Below are positions 25,610 through 32,551 of a stretch of 64,000 nucleotides of DNA, piece by piece; within the stretch, counting starts at the first letter, position 1; each line of letters starts with the position of its first letter. A model generated the notes under the pieces. That model had not been told where the DNA came from. It was given only the letters and a program-made list of their open reading frames with translations, and did no database searches. Both the position numbers and the translations under genes were made by a program. Source of the stretch: Roseivirga seohaensis (lineage in GTDB: Bacteria > Bacteroidota > Bacteroidia > Cytophagales > Cyclobacteriaceae); contig NZ_LRPB01000023.1 in the NCBI RefSeq assembly GCF_001592945.1, positions 248,001 through 312,000 on the forward strand, read 5' to 3'.

Positions 25610-27490
25610 ATGGATAAGCTCGATAAAGTCAAACTTCAGCAAGTAGCTTCAAAAATTCAAGTAACTATTTTTGATGAGGCTGGAAAAATACTCGAGAGCT
25701 GTGATACATTACTAAAAACAGATAAAAGTCAGCCAATTTTCGATCAATTCATGTTTTTACAAAGCTTACAAGAAGTCTTTGTAAGCATGGCCCTAGGCGA
25801 AAGCCATGAGTTTCCTGAAGTAGAATGGCAAGAACAACGACAAAGTTTATTGAGCCTAACTTTTGAGAAGCTGAAAAATGGGCAAATTCAGTTAGTTATA
25901 CTTGACAAAACAAGTGATTATCCACGAATTCTTTTAAATCAGCAAAGCAGAAACAATAGCGTTATTAATGAAGAAGTAGCACTACTTCAGAATAAAGTGG
26001 CTGAAATGGAAAACCAGCTTCTTGGGTATCAAAACGAGGAGTTAAAGAGAATTCAAGCTTTCAAAAATCAATTTTTTGCCAATGTAAGCCACGAGGTAAG
26101 AACACCATTGAATAGCATTGCAGGTTTAGTAAGCCTTATTCAAGAAGATAACTCAAAACTCAACGATTATTTGCCATCGCTAAAGGCTACTTCTGACCAC
26201 CTTAACTCCATCATCAACGATATTTTAGACATTTCTAAAATTGAAGCCCGAAAGCTTCAGTTTGAGCAAATAGATTTCAACTTAACAGAATGCATTACCA
26301 ACATTATTGCTGGTTTTGAATTTGAAGCAGAAAGAAAAAACACCCAAGTAAAGCTCAACATTCCTAATGAGCCTATTCTTCTCAAAAGTGACCCTACCCG
26401 TTTAAGTCAAGTATTATATAACCTGGTAGGGAATGCTCTAAAATTTACTTCAGAAGGTAAAGTAACGCTTGCCGTAAAGCCAACTATACTGAAAAACAAT
26501 CAAGTGAATATTCATTTTGAATTGACCGACACTGGAATTGGAATGACTCCTGAACAAGTGAAAAGTGTTTTGGAACCTTATGCGCAAGCCGACCAAAGCA
26601 CCTCCAGAATTTTTGGAGGAACCGGCCTAGGCCTAAACATTGCTTTAAAGCTTATTGAAGCCTTTGGGGGAAAACTCAATATTACTAGTAAGCCGCAAAA
26701 AGGTACCACCATGAGCTTCGACCTTGCTTTTGATAAAGGACAAGCCAAGCAAAAAAAGAAGCAACCAGATTCGAAACCTAGCCCTACTCTTGCCGAATTT
26801 AAAATTCTTTTTGGGGAAGACGACCCCGTAAGTCGTGCGGTAATTGCTGCATTTTTAGAGTCGCGAAAAGCACAACTCACGGTAGTAGCTTCTGGCGAAG
26901 AATTGATTTCACATTTAACTGATAATACTTTCGATATTGTTATTTCCGATATCCAGCTCAAGGGTTTGAGTGGCGTTGACGTAATTGATCAAAGAAGAAG
27001 TGTAAATGATTTTATACCCTTCATTTTTGTAAGCGGAAGCGAAATTGAAGAACTCAGTTCATTAGAACTTTTCAGCAATTGGCAAATATTGCAAAAACCC
27101 GTTGACCTGCCTTTTCTAGAAGAGAGCATCATTCAAGTTCTATCCTTGAAAAACAAGTTCAAAGTCGACTTGAGTATACTTAAACGTACGGTTCAAGAAG
27201 ACGAAAGCTTTTTGAAAGAGATGATTGAGGTGGTTATCTTAAACCTCCCAATGGAACTGAATATACTGAATGAAAAAACGGCCAAAGAAGACTGGACCGA
27301 GGTAAGAAAAGTATTGCATAAAATACGCCCTAGTATAGACTATTTAGGGATTACCTTTCTAAGCGAAACCCGTAAGGCTATACATAATCAAGTAGAAACA
27401 GGGAAAATAAAGGAATCCACAAAGCAGCAAATCAAAGAGTTTACAACAGGTACAGCCTTCGCATTGAATGACTTGAAAACATACATCTAG
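25610..27490 (+). CDS. Soluble hybrid histidine kinase (HisKA-HATPase-REC-Hpt)
   Basis: A 626-residue kinase without membrane segments. Residues 1-110 form an alpha/beta sensor of PAS-like character, and ~118-150 a coiled coil. The phospho-accepting His is H161 in ANVSHEVRTPLNSI. The ATPase domain has NLVGNALKF, DTGIGM and GGTGLGL. A receiver (~395-515) carries its acidic pair in GEDD and acceptor Asp in VISDIQLKG. The C-terminal ~100 residues look like an Hpt domain with a His in VLHKIRPSIDYLG. So a full internal phosphorelay is encoded, but no output domain. It starts on the base after the GTPase stop codon, indicating tight coupling. Its input may be the GTPase or longin-like protein rather than a ligand. 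Confidence 0.9.
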   Translation: MDKLDKVKLQQVASKIQVTIFDEAGKILESCDTLLKTDKSQPIFDQFMFLQSLQEVFVSMALGESHEFPEVEWQEQRQSLLSLTFEKLKNGQIQLVILDKTSDYPRILLNQQSRNNSVINEEVALLQNKVAEMENQLLGYQNEELKRIQAFKNQFFANVSHEVRTPLNSIAGLVSLIQEDNSKLNDYLPSLKATSDHLNSIINDILDISKIEARKLQFEQIDFNLTECITNIIAGFEFEAERKNTQVKLNIPNEPILLKSDPTRLSQVLYNLVGNALKFTSEGKVTLAVKPTILKNNQVNIHFELTDTGIGMTPEQVKSVLEPYAQADQSTSRIFGGTGLGLNIALKLIEAFGGKLNITSKPQKGTTMSFDLAFDKGQAKQKKKQPDSKPSPTLAEFKILFGEDDPVSRAVIAAFLESRKAQLTVVASGEELISHLTDNTFDIVISDIQLKGLSGVDVIDQRRSVNDFIPFIFVSGSEIEELSSLELFSNWQILQKPVDLPFLEESIIQVLSLKNKFKVDLSILKRTVQEDESFLKEMIEVVILNLPMELNILNEKTAKEDWTEVRKVLHKIRPSIDYLGITFLSETRKAIHNQVETGKIKESTKQQIKEFTTGTAFALNDLKTYI

Positions 27491-27876
27491 CCCAAAATGT
27501 ATTAAGGTTTGAAGCCCTAAACAATCATCCGCATTATTTTGACTTTACTTCTAAGAACCTCTGGAAGATGCTGCGATTATTTTTTAGAAATTAGTTCATC
27601 AAAAAATCTACCTCCAAAAACTGTTACAATTCAGACAACCAAAATTTAACAAAGTTTCAGAAATCTAAACTTCCGTTTTCAGATAATAAACAAGGGAATT
27701 AAGTCTGTGTTAAAGAAGAAAAACATTGATTAAAGCCCGTGAACGTACAAATGAAGGGGCGAATCGGTTCAAAGAAGCAGGTTACTTCTCAAATAGGATA
27801 TGAACCAACCAGTTAATTAACGTTAAATTAATTTAAGAAACACAACCTTTCTCTTAAAAAAACGATCTTTGTATTA

Positions 27877-28001
27877 GAAATCAATGAGAAGTAGTAACCC
27901 TCAGGTTTCAAAGAATTCGATCACAAACGTGTGATCATCTTCATTAAGTTAGTAGTTTATTTGTTTAAAACCCGAGGAGTAGTTAACCTCGGGTTTTTTT
28001 A
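27877..28001 (+). ncRNA. Candidate small RNA
   Basis: A possible transcript of about 120 bases: a near-consensus -7 element GATCTTTG at 27864-27871, a perfect 7-bp hairpin GATCACA-AACG-TGTGATC at 27919-27936, and a strong terminator at 27971-28000. No reading frame of note. It could instead be the processed end of the kinase mRNA. The start point is a guess from the -7 element. Confidence 0.35.
27971..28000 (+). terminator. Rho-independent terminator
   Basis: CCCGAGG and CCTCGGG form a perfect 7-bp stem around a 9-base loop, preceded by AAAA and followed by TTTTTTT. It lies 480 bp after the kinase stop, too far to be its usual terminator, which supports a separate small transcript. Confidence 0.93.
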
Positions 28002-28189
28002 TGCTCTATTCCGAAGGGTGTTTTTGGCACATTCCCTCCTCCATTATTAAATACCATATAACAGGCTAACTTCGAATAGTTAAAAATCATATGTAAACAT
28101 CTAGTGACAATCATCAGTTTTAAAAACATGTTATTAGCGAAAACTAAAATTGCATACGCAAGCTTAATTTCATTTTGTAAATTGGTCGC

Positions 28190-29545
28190 ATGAATACAGC
28201 CTCTTTTACCATTTTCGTAGTTGAAGATGATGAATGGTACCGAAAACTTCTGGTATATACCCTTGAATTAAACCCAGATTACCGCGTAGTAGCTTTTGAA
28301 GATGGAAAATCTTTAATGGATGCTCTTAAAGAAAAGCCACAGGTAATAACTCTGGATTATCGCCTGCCAGATACCAATGGAGAAGACCTTTTGAAAAAAA
28401 TAAAGGAGATCGCTCCTGAAATCAAGGTAATCATCATTTCAGAGCAAAGCGAAATAGATACTGCTGTAGAGTTACTTAAAAATGGCGCTTACGATTATAT
28501 TACTAAAACCAAAGACATAAAGGATAGGCTACACAATGTAATCAAACACATTCGTGAGCACTCTTCCTTACAAGAAAGAATAGAGACCCTTCAATCAGAA
28601 GTTGAGAAGAAATACGATTTCCAGAACTCAATTATTGGGCAAAGTGAACCTCTGAAAAAAGTGTTTGGGCTCATTAAGAAAGCTACAATTACCAATATCT
28701 CCGTAATCATTAATGGCGAAACTGGTACTGGAAAAGAGCTTGTAGCCAAGGCCGTTCATTATAATTCTGAAAAGAAAGAAAGCCCATTTGTAGCTGTAAA
28801 CATGAGTGCTATTCCGAAAGAGCTAGCAGAAAGCGAACTCTTTGGTCATGAAAAAGGAGCATTTACTGGTGCCGCCAATCGACATATTGGAAAGTTTGAG
28901 CAAGCCAATGGCGGAACACTCTTTTTGGATGAAATGGGCGAAATGGACAAAACCCTTCAGGCCAAAATATTAAGGGCACTTCAAGAAAAAGAAATTACCC
29001 GAGTAGGAGGAAAAGAGGTGGTTAAAATCAATTGTAGAATTGTAGCCGCCACCCATCGCGATTTACTGGAAGAAGTTAAGGCTGGCAATTTTAGAGAAGA
29101 TTTATATTATCGCCTTTTCGGGCTCACTATTCACCTTCCTCCTTTGCGCGAACGCGGGAAGGACATCATTGTTCTAGCCAAACACTTTATTGATGAATTT
29201 TGTAAAGAGAATGGTTTGGGTAAGAAAATCTTATCGTCAGACGCTTCTAAAAAACTGTTGGGCTATGGCTACCCAGGAAATATCAGAGAACTAAAATCTG
29301 TGGTGGAACTTGCTGTGGTAATGTCTGAAGGCGAAACCATCCAACCTGATGACATCACCTTCGGCACTAAAGATGTAATTGCTGAAATGTCGGGTGAAGA
29401 AATGAGTTTAAAAGAATACAACCAACGCATCATTCAGTTGTATTTAAAGAATTACGATAACGACATTAAACTGGTGGCCCAAAAATTAGATATCGGTCAG
29501 TCAACCATTTACCGAATGCTCAAAGAAATCGAAGAAAAGAATTAG
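28190..29545 (+). CDS. Sigma-54-dependent NtrC-family response regulator
   Basis: A 451-residue activator. Receiver domain (~5-120) with the acidic pair in VEDDEW and acceptor in ITLDYRLPDTNGE. A short helical linker leads to the AAA+ domain (~148-375) with Walker A GETGTGKE, the sigma-54 contact loop GAFTGA, Walker B GGTLFLDEMGEM and the arginine-finger region LYYRLFGLTIHLPPLRER. The C-terminus is a Fis-type helix-turn-helix (VAQKLDIGQSTIYRMLKEIE). It is a natural downstream partner for the hybrid kinase encoded upstream, although 699 bp separate them and a terminator lies between. A GG-N10-GC promoter-like sequence occurs downstream, before the lipoprotein gene. Confidence 0.95.
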   Translation: MNTASFTIFVVEDDEWYRKLLVYTLELNPDYRVVAFEDGKSLMDALKEKPQVITLDYRLPDTNGEDLLKKIKEIAPEIKVIIISEQSEIDTAVELLKNGAYDYITKTKDIKDRLHNVIKHIREHSSLQERIETLQSEVEKKYDFQNSIIGQSEPLKKVFGLIKKATITNISVIINGETGTGKELVAKAVHYNSEKKESPFVAVNMSAIPKELAESELFGHEKGAFTGAANRHIGKFEQANGGTLFLDEMGEMDKTLQAKILRALQEKEITRVGGKEVVKINCRIVAATHRDLLEEVKAGNFREDLYYRLFGLTIHLPPLRERGKDIIVLAKHFIDEFCKENGLGKKILSSDASKKLLGYGYPGNIRELKSVVELAVVMSEGETIQPDDITFGTKDVIAEMSGEEMSLKEYNQRIIQLYLKNYDNDIKLVAQKLDIGQSTIYRMLKEIEEKN

Positions 29546-29577
29546 CCAAAAACGCTTCAAACTTTATTCATTTTGAC

Positions 29578-29608
29578 AAAAACGCTCTCAAAAGTAGAGC
29601 GTTTTTTA
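29578..29608 (+). terminator. Rho-independent terminator
   Basis: AACGCTCT and AGAGCGTT form a perfect 8-bp stem around a 7-base loop, with flanking A and T runs. It ends the sigma-54 regulator transcript. Confidence 0.93.
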
Positions 29609-29662
29609 TTTTTATCCATTCTACCAAACTGATTTACAATTACTTACATCTAATTCTTATCG

Positions 29663-29678
29663 TGGCTTTGTTTTGGCA
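29663..29678 (+). promoter_or_regulatory. Candidate sigma-54 promoter
   Basis: TGGCTTTGTTTTGGCA has GG (29664-29665) and GC (29676-29677) separated by exactly 10 bases, the -24/-12 geometry of sigma-54, with TGG at -24 and TGGC instead of TTGC at -12. It lies 53 bp before the start of the coiled-coil lipoprotein gene and just after a sigma-54 activator gene. A single weak motif match. Confidence 0.35.
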
Positions 29679-29730
29679 TAATACAAAGCACAAAAGAAAA
29701 ATTAGTATTAACACATATAAATCAGTAGCC

Positions 29731-30654
29731 ATGAAAATTCAAAATTCAAAAACAAGCAAAGCGCTTTTAGCGTTAGCAGCGTTCGCCACTGTAGGTCTGG
29801 CGTCTTGCAGTAATGGTGAAAAACAAAAAGTAATCGAAGAACAAACCGTTTCTATTCAAGAAATGAAAAGCGAGATTGCTTCTAGGGATTCCGCCTTTAA
29901 CGAAGTGTTAAATATGCTTAGTCAGGTAGAAGATCAGGTAGCAACGATTGTTGAAAAGGAAAACCTAATTGCCAATGCCCAAACCGGAGACAATGCCGAT
30001 AACAAAGACAAGCTTCTGAAAGAACTTACTTTGATCGATAATTTAGTAGCGCAGTCGAACGAAACCATAGAAAACCTAAAAGGAAAGTTGAGAAACACTG
30101 ATTTGAAGTTATCTGGATTTCAAAAACGAATCAATCAGTTGACTGAGGATTTGGAACAACGAAGCGTTATGATTGCCGACCTAAGAAGCGAAGTGCTTAG
30201 AAAAGATGAGCAAATCAATATGATTGCAAGCAGATATGACTCCATTCAAGTGATATCGACAAGCCAGGTAAGAGAAATCAATACTAAAGATCAAGAAATC
30301 GAATTACTAACTTCTGTAAATGACGATTTGAATACTGTTCACTATGCGGTGGGTAGCTTCAAAGACCTAAAAGAAAGAGGTTTGGTTTCTAAAGAAGGTG
30401 GTTTTTTATGGTTTGGAAGAACAATTGATTTAAACGAATCTGCCTTAGGCGATGAGTATATCGAAACTGATATTCGCGAGTTTTCTAAACTTCCGATAGA
30501 AGCAGATAAAATTGAATTGGTTACCGAACACCCTGCCGATTCATATGTAATCGTTCAAGACGAAAACGAATCAAACATTAAGTACTTAGAAATTACTGAC
30601 CCTAAGAAATTCTGGCAAGTATCTAAATACTTAGTGATTTCAACAAAAAGCTAG
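29731..30654 (+). CDS. Coiled-coil lipoprotein
   Basis: A 307-residue lipoprotein. I use the ATG at 29731 because it gives a clean lipoprotein signal (KALLALAAFATVGLASC, Cys at residue 26); the frame is open up to 29662. Residues ~28-215 are a nearly continuous coiled coil with many Glu/Lys heptads (IEEQTVSIQEMKSEIASRD, LRNTDLKLSGFQKRINQLTEDLEQ). The C-terminal ~80 residues form a small globular part (DLNTVHYAVGSFKDLKERGLVSKEGGFLWFGRTIDLNE) shared with other Cbp1-like Bacteroidota proteins as I recall them. Function unknown; it may be a periplasmic spacer. A possible sigma-54 promoter lies upstream. Confidence 0.8.
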   Translation: MKIQNSKTSKALLALAAFATVGLASCSNGEKQKVIEEQTVSIQEMKSEIASRDSAFNEVLNMLSQVEDQVATIVEKENLIANAQTGDNADNKDKLLKELTLIDNLVAQSNETIENLKGKLRNTDLKLSGFQKRINQLTEDLEQRSVMIADLRSEVLRKDEQINMIASRYDSIQVISTSQVREINTKDQEIELLTSVNDDLNTVHYAVGSFKDLKERGLVSKEGGFLWFGRTIDLNESALGDEYIETDIREFSKLPIEADKIELVTEHPADSYVIVQDENESNIKYLEITDPKKFWQVSKYLVISTKS

Positions 30655-30687
30655 TGCCCCTCCTCAACTGAGCAATAGCCAGCAAGA

Positions 30688-30717
30688 AAAGTAGGCTCCT
30701 TAACCGGAGCTTACTTT
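30688..30717. terminator. Strong hairpin, probable terminator or processing site
   Basis: AAAGTAGGCTCC and GGAGCTTACTTT pair over 12 bp with one G-T wobble around a 6-base loop. It lies 33 bp after the lipoprotein stop. The U-tract on the plus strand is poor, so it may be a partial terminator or an mRNA-processing hairpin before the beta-barrel gene. Confidence 0.55.
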
Positions 30718-30756
30718 AAACACTAAAATATACAACTATACTAAAAATTGAGAACC

Positions 30757-31374
30757 ATGAAAAAGACAAATAAACTATACATAATTGCCCTATTAATGTT
30801 ACTTATGGCATCAGCGGCAAAGGCCCAAACAGGTTTTACTGTAGGCGCTAATATTTCAAATCTATATGTAGATGATGTAGATGACGAAAATGCAAAAGTC
30901 GGTTTAAACATTGGTATTTATAATCGAATCAAAATCACAAACTTCTTAGGCATTCAGCATGAATTCCTATACGCTCAAAAAGGAGCAGCACTGCAATACG
31001 ATAACTTTCTTTCGGGCAGCGGCACATACAAATACAATCTTAATTATATCAAAATGCCGGTTATGCTCAGCGCCAATTTGGGCAAGCTCAACTTACACGC
31101 GGGCCCTTATGTAGGCTTTTTAGCTGGTGTTAAAATCAAAGATGTAGACGGTGATGGCTCTATAAACAGCATCCAGGAACTAGACCGAGACGACTTCAAC
31201 ACTTTAGATTATGGTGGAGTAGCAGGTTTAGGCTACGATTTTGACGGAGGTATTTTAGGAGTAAGATATAACTACGGTTTCCGAGAAATCGGTAAATCAG
31301 GCTCCTTCGCTGGAGAAGCCACAAGCGAAGCAAAAAATTCGGCATTAACAGTCTATATCGGCTTTCATTTTTGA
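30757..31374 (+). CDS. Outer-membrane beta-barrel protein (PorT/OMP_b-brl_2-like)
   Basis: A 205-residue exported protein. The ATG at 30757 (the frame extends three codons further to a TTG) starts a signal peptide ending at AAKAQTGF. The rest is a small beta-barrel: GFTVGANISNLYVDD, GLNIGIYNRIKITNFLGIQHEFLYAQKGAAL, IKMPVMLSANLGKLNLHAGPYVGFLAGVKI, GVAGLGYDFDGGILGVRYNYGF, ending in the aromatic YIGFHF. This matches the common PorT-like barrel family. No transport role can be assigned. It follows the coiled-coil lipoprotein on the same strand with a strong hairpin between. Confidence 0.85.
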   Translation: MKKTNKLYIIALLMLLMASAAKAQTGFTVGANISNLYVDDVDDENAKVGLNIGIYNRIKITNFLGIQHEFLYAQKGAALQYDNFLSGSGTYKYNLNYIKMPVMLSANLGKLNLHAGPYVGFLAGVKIKDVDGDGSINSIQELDRDDFNTLDYGGVAGLGYDFDGGILGVRYNYGFREIGKSGSFAGEATSEAKNSALTVYIGFHF

Positions 31375-31480
31375 TGGTTCTTTTGAAAGCCATATGTGTA
31401 GGGTAGGGTCTTAGGACTCTACTCTTATTTTATGCCCAAAAACTATCGTTCTTATCAGTTATAGTTTTTTAATTTTGGCC

Positions 31481-32014
31481 ATGCGCAAATTAAAAAATGA
31501 CGAACTCGACAGGCTAACGCTCGAAGAATTCAAAATCACCGAAAAACTTCCGCTTGTGCTTATTCTGGATAATGTCCGTAGCATGAACAATGTCGGTTCG
31601 GCCTTTCGTACTTCCGATGCTTTCGCAATAGAAAAGATTTACCTCTGCGGCATTACCGCCCAACCTCCCCATAGAGAAATCAACAAAACCGCCTTGGGTG
31701 CTACCGAATCCGTAGATTGGGAACATGCAGAAAACACGGCAACACTTTGCAAAAATCTACAGCAACAGGGCTACAAAGTATTGGCTGTAGAACAAGCCGA
31801 CAACAGTACTTCATTAGAGAACTTTAAAATTGAAGAAGGCCAAAAATATGCCCTTGTTTTTGGAAACGAAGTTTTTGGGGTTGAAGATGATGTAATCGAT
31901 GTTGCTGATGGCTGCCTGGAAATCCCTCAATTTGGCACCAAACATTCGCTAAACATTTCGGTTAGCATTGGTGTGGTGTTATGGGATTTGACCCGTAAAA
32001 TAAAGTTTGGGTAA
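31481..32014 (+). CDS. SpoU/TrmH-family RNA 2'-O-methyltransferase
   Basis: A 177-residue SPOUT methyltransferase that methylates ribose 2'-OH in tRNA or rRNA using SAM. Motif 1 is visible in LVLILDNVRSMNNVGSAFRTSDAF (about 25-48), motif 2 in YALVFGNEVFGVEDDVI and motif 3 in CLEIPQFGTKHSLNISVSIGVVLWDLTR near the end, the knot-forming region. It is shorter than most SpoU enzymes because the N-terminal RNA-binding extension is missing, as in TrmL-like proteins. The ATG at 31481 is preferred to the TTG two codons upstream. The exact RNA target cannot be read from sequence. Confidence 0.9.
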   Translation: MRKLKNDELDRLTLEEFKITEKLPLVLILDNVRSMNNVGSAFRTSDAFAIEKIYLCGITAQPPHREINKTALGATESVDWEHAENTATLCKNLQQQGYKVLAVEQADNSTSLENFKIEEGQKYALVFGNEVFGVEDDVIDVADGCLEIPQFGTKHSLNISVSIGVVLWDLTRKIKFG

Positions 32015-32055
32015 CTCATTTTTGCTTAAATTCACCTTTCAAAAAGCCTGATCAT

Positions 32056-32505
32056 ATGAAGCAAATTAGCAACAAAGGAAAAGTAAACCGTTTTAAGTAC
32101 TTGCTGTACTTCTATCTGCTTTTTGTGGTGTTTATTTTTGTGTACAAATATATAATCAGACCCGATTTACCAAGCCTGATCTTATTGGTTGGCTTTGCCC
32201 CTATTTTTGGATTTTTGTCTAGTTTGGTCAATTGGCCGCTATATGTTACCGCTATTGAAACTGAAAATGGAGTGGCCATCAGTACTAAAAAACTATTCTC
32301 TAAAAAGGAGAAATCTATTTTGGTGACTAAATATAACTTTGATAGTTACTACGAAACCGATCACCTCCACATAGGACTAAACCTTTTAGACAAAGACGAC
32401 AAACTTCAAAAACACAAACTGCGCATTAGCTGGCTGCGTATTAAAGACCTTCGCGCTTTGGAAGAAAAGCTAAGAGAAATTAATCCTTATGCCCCTGTGA
32501 AGTAA
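32056..32505 (+). CDS. Small membrane protein of unknown function
   Basis: A 149-residue protein with two hydrophobic segments near the N-terminus (YLLYFYLLFVVFIFVYKYII and LPSLILLVGFAPIFGFLSSLV) and a cytoplasmic C-terminal part (TENGVAISTKKLFSKKEKSILVTKYNFDSYYETDHLHIGLNL) that looks like a PH-like beta fold. I do not recognise the family. It follows the methyltransferase by 41 bp on the same strand and may share its transcript. Confidence 0.7.
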   Translation: MKQISNKGKVNRFKYLLYFYLLFVVFIFVYKYIIRPDLPSLILLVGFAPIFGFLSSLVNWPLYVTAIETENGVAISTKKLFSKKEKSILVTKYNFDSYYETDHLHIGLNLLDKDDKLQKHKLRISWLRIKDLRALEEKLREINPYAPVK

Positions 32506-32551
32506 TTTGAGCTTGCTTAGACTGAAAACCCAAACAAGCTCATAATTCCAT

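Larger units (their letters stand above)
27491..28189. other. 699-bp gene-free stretch with a candidate small RNA
   Basis: No convincing protein-coding gene on either strand. It holds a hairpin and terminator (27919-28000) described separately. The first ~350 bases show no clear feature. The last ~190 bases should carry the promoter of the sigma-54 regulator gene; no unambiguous element was found. Confidence 0.6.

Noticed and set aside
31470-31477. TAATTTTG promoter match just before the methyltransferase start
   Set aside because: It lies only 3 bp before the ATG, so the transcript would start at or after the start codon, and no upstream TTG fits.
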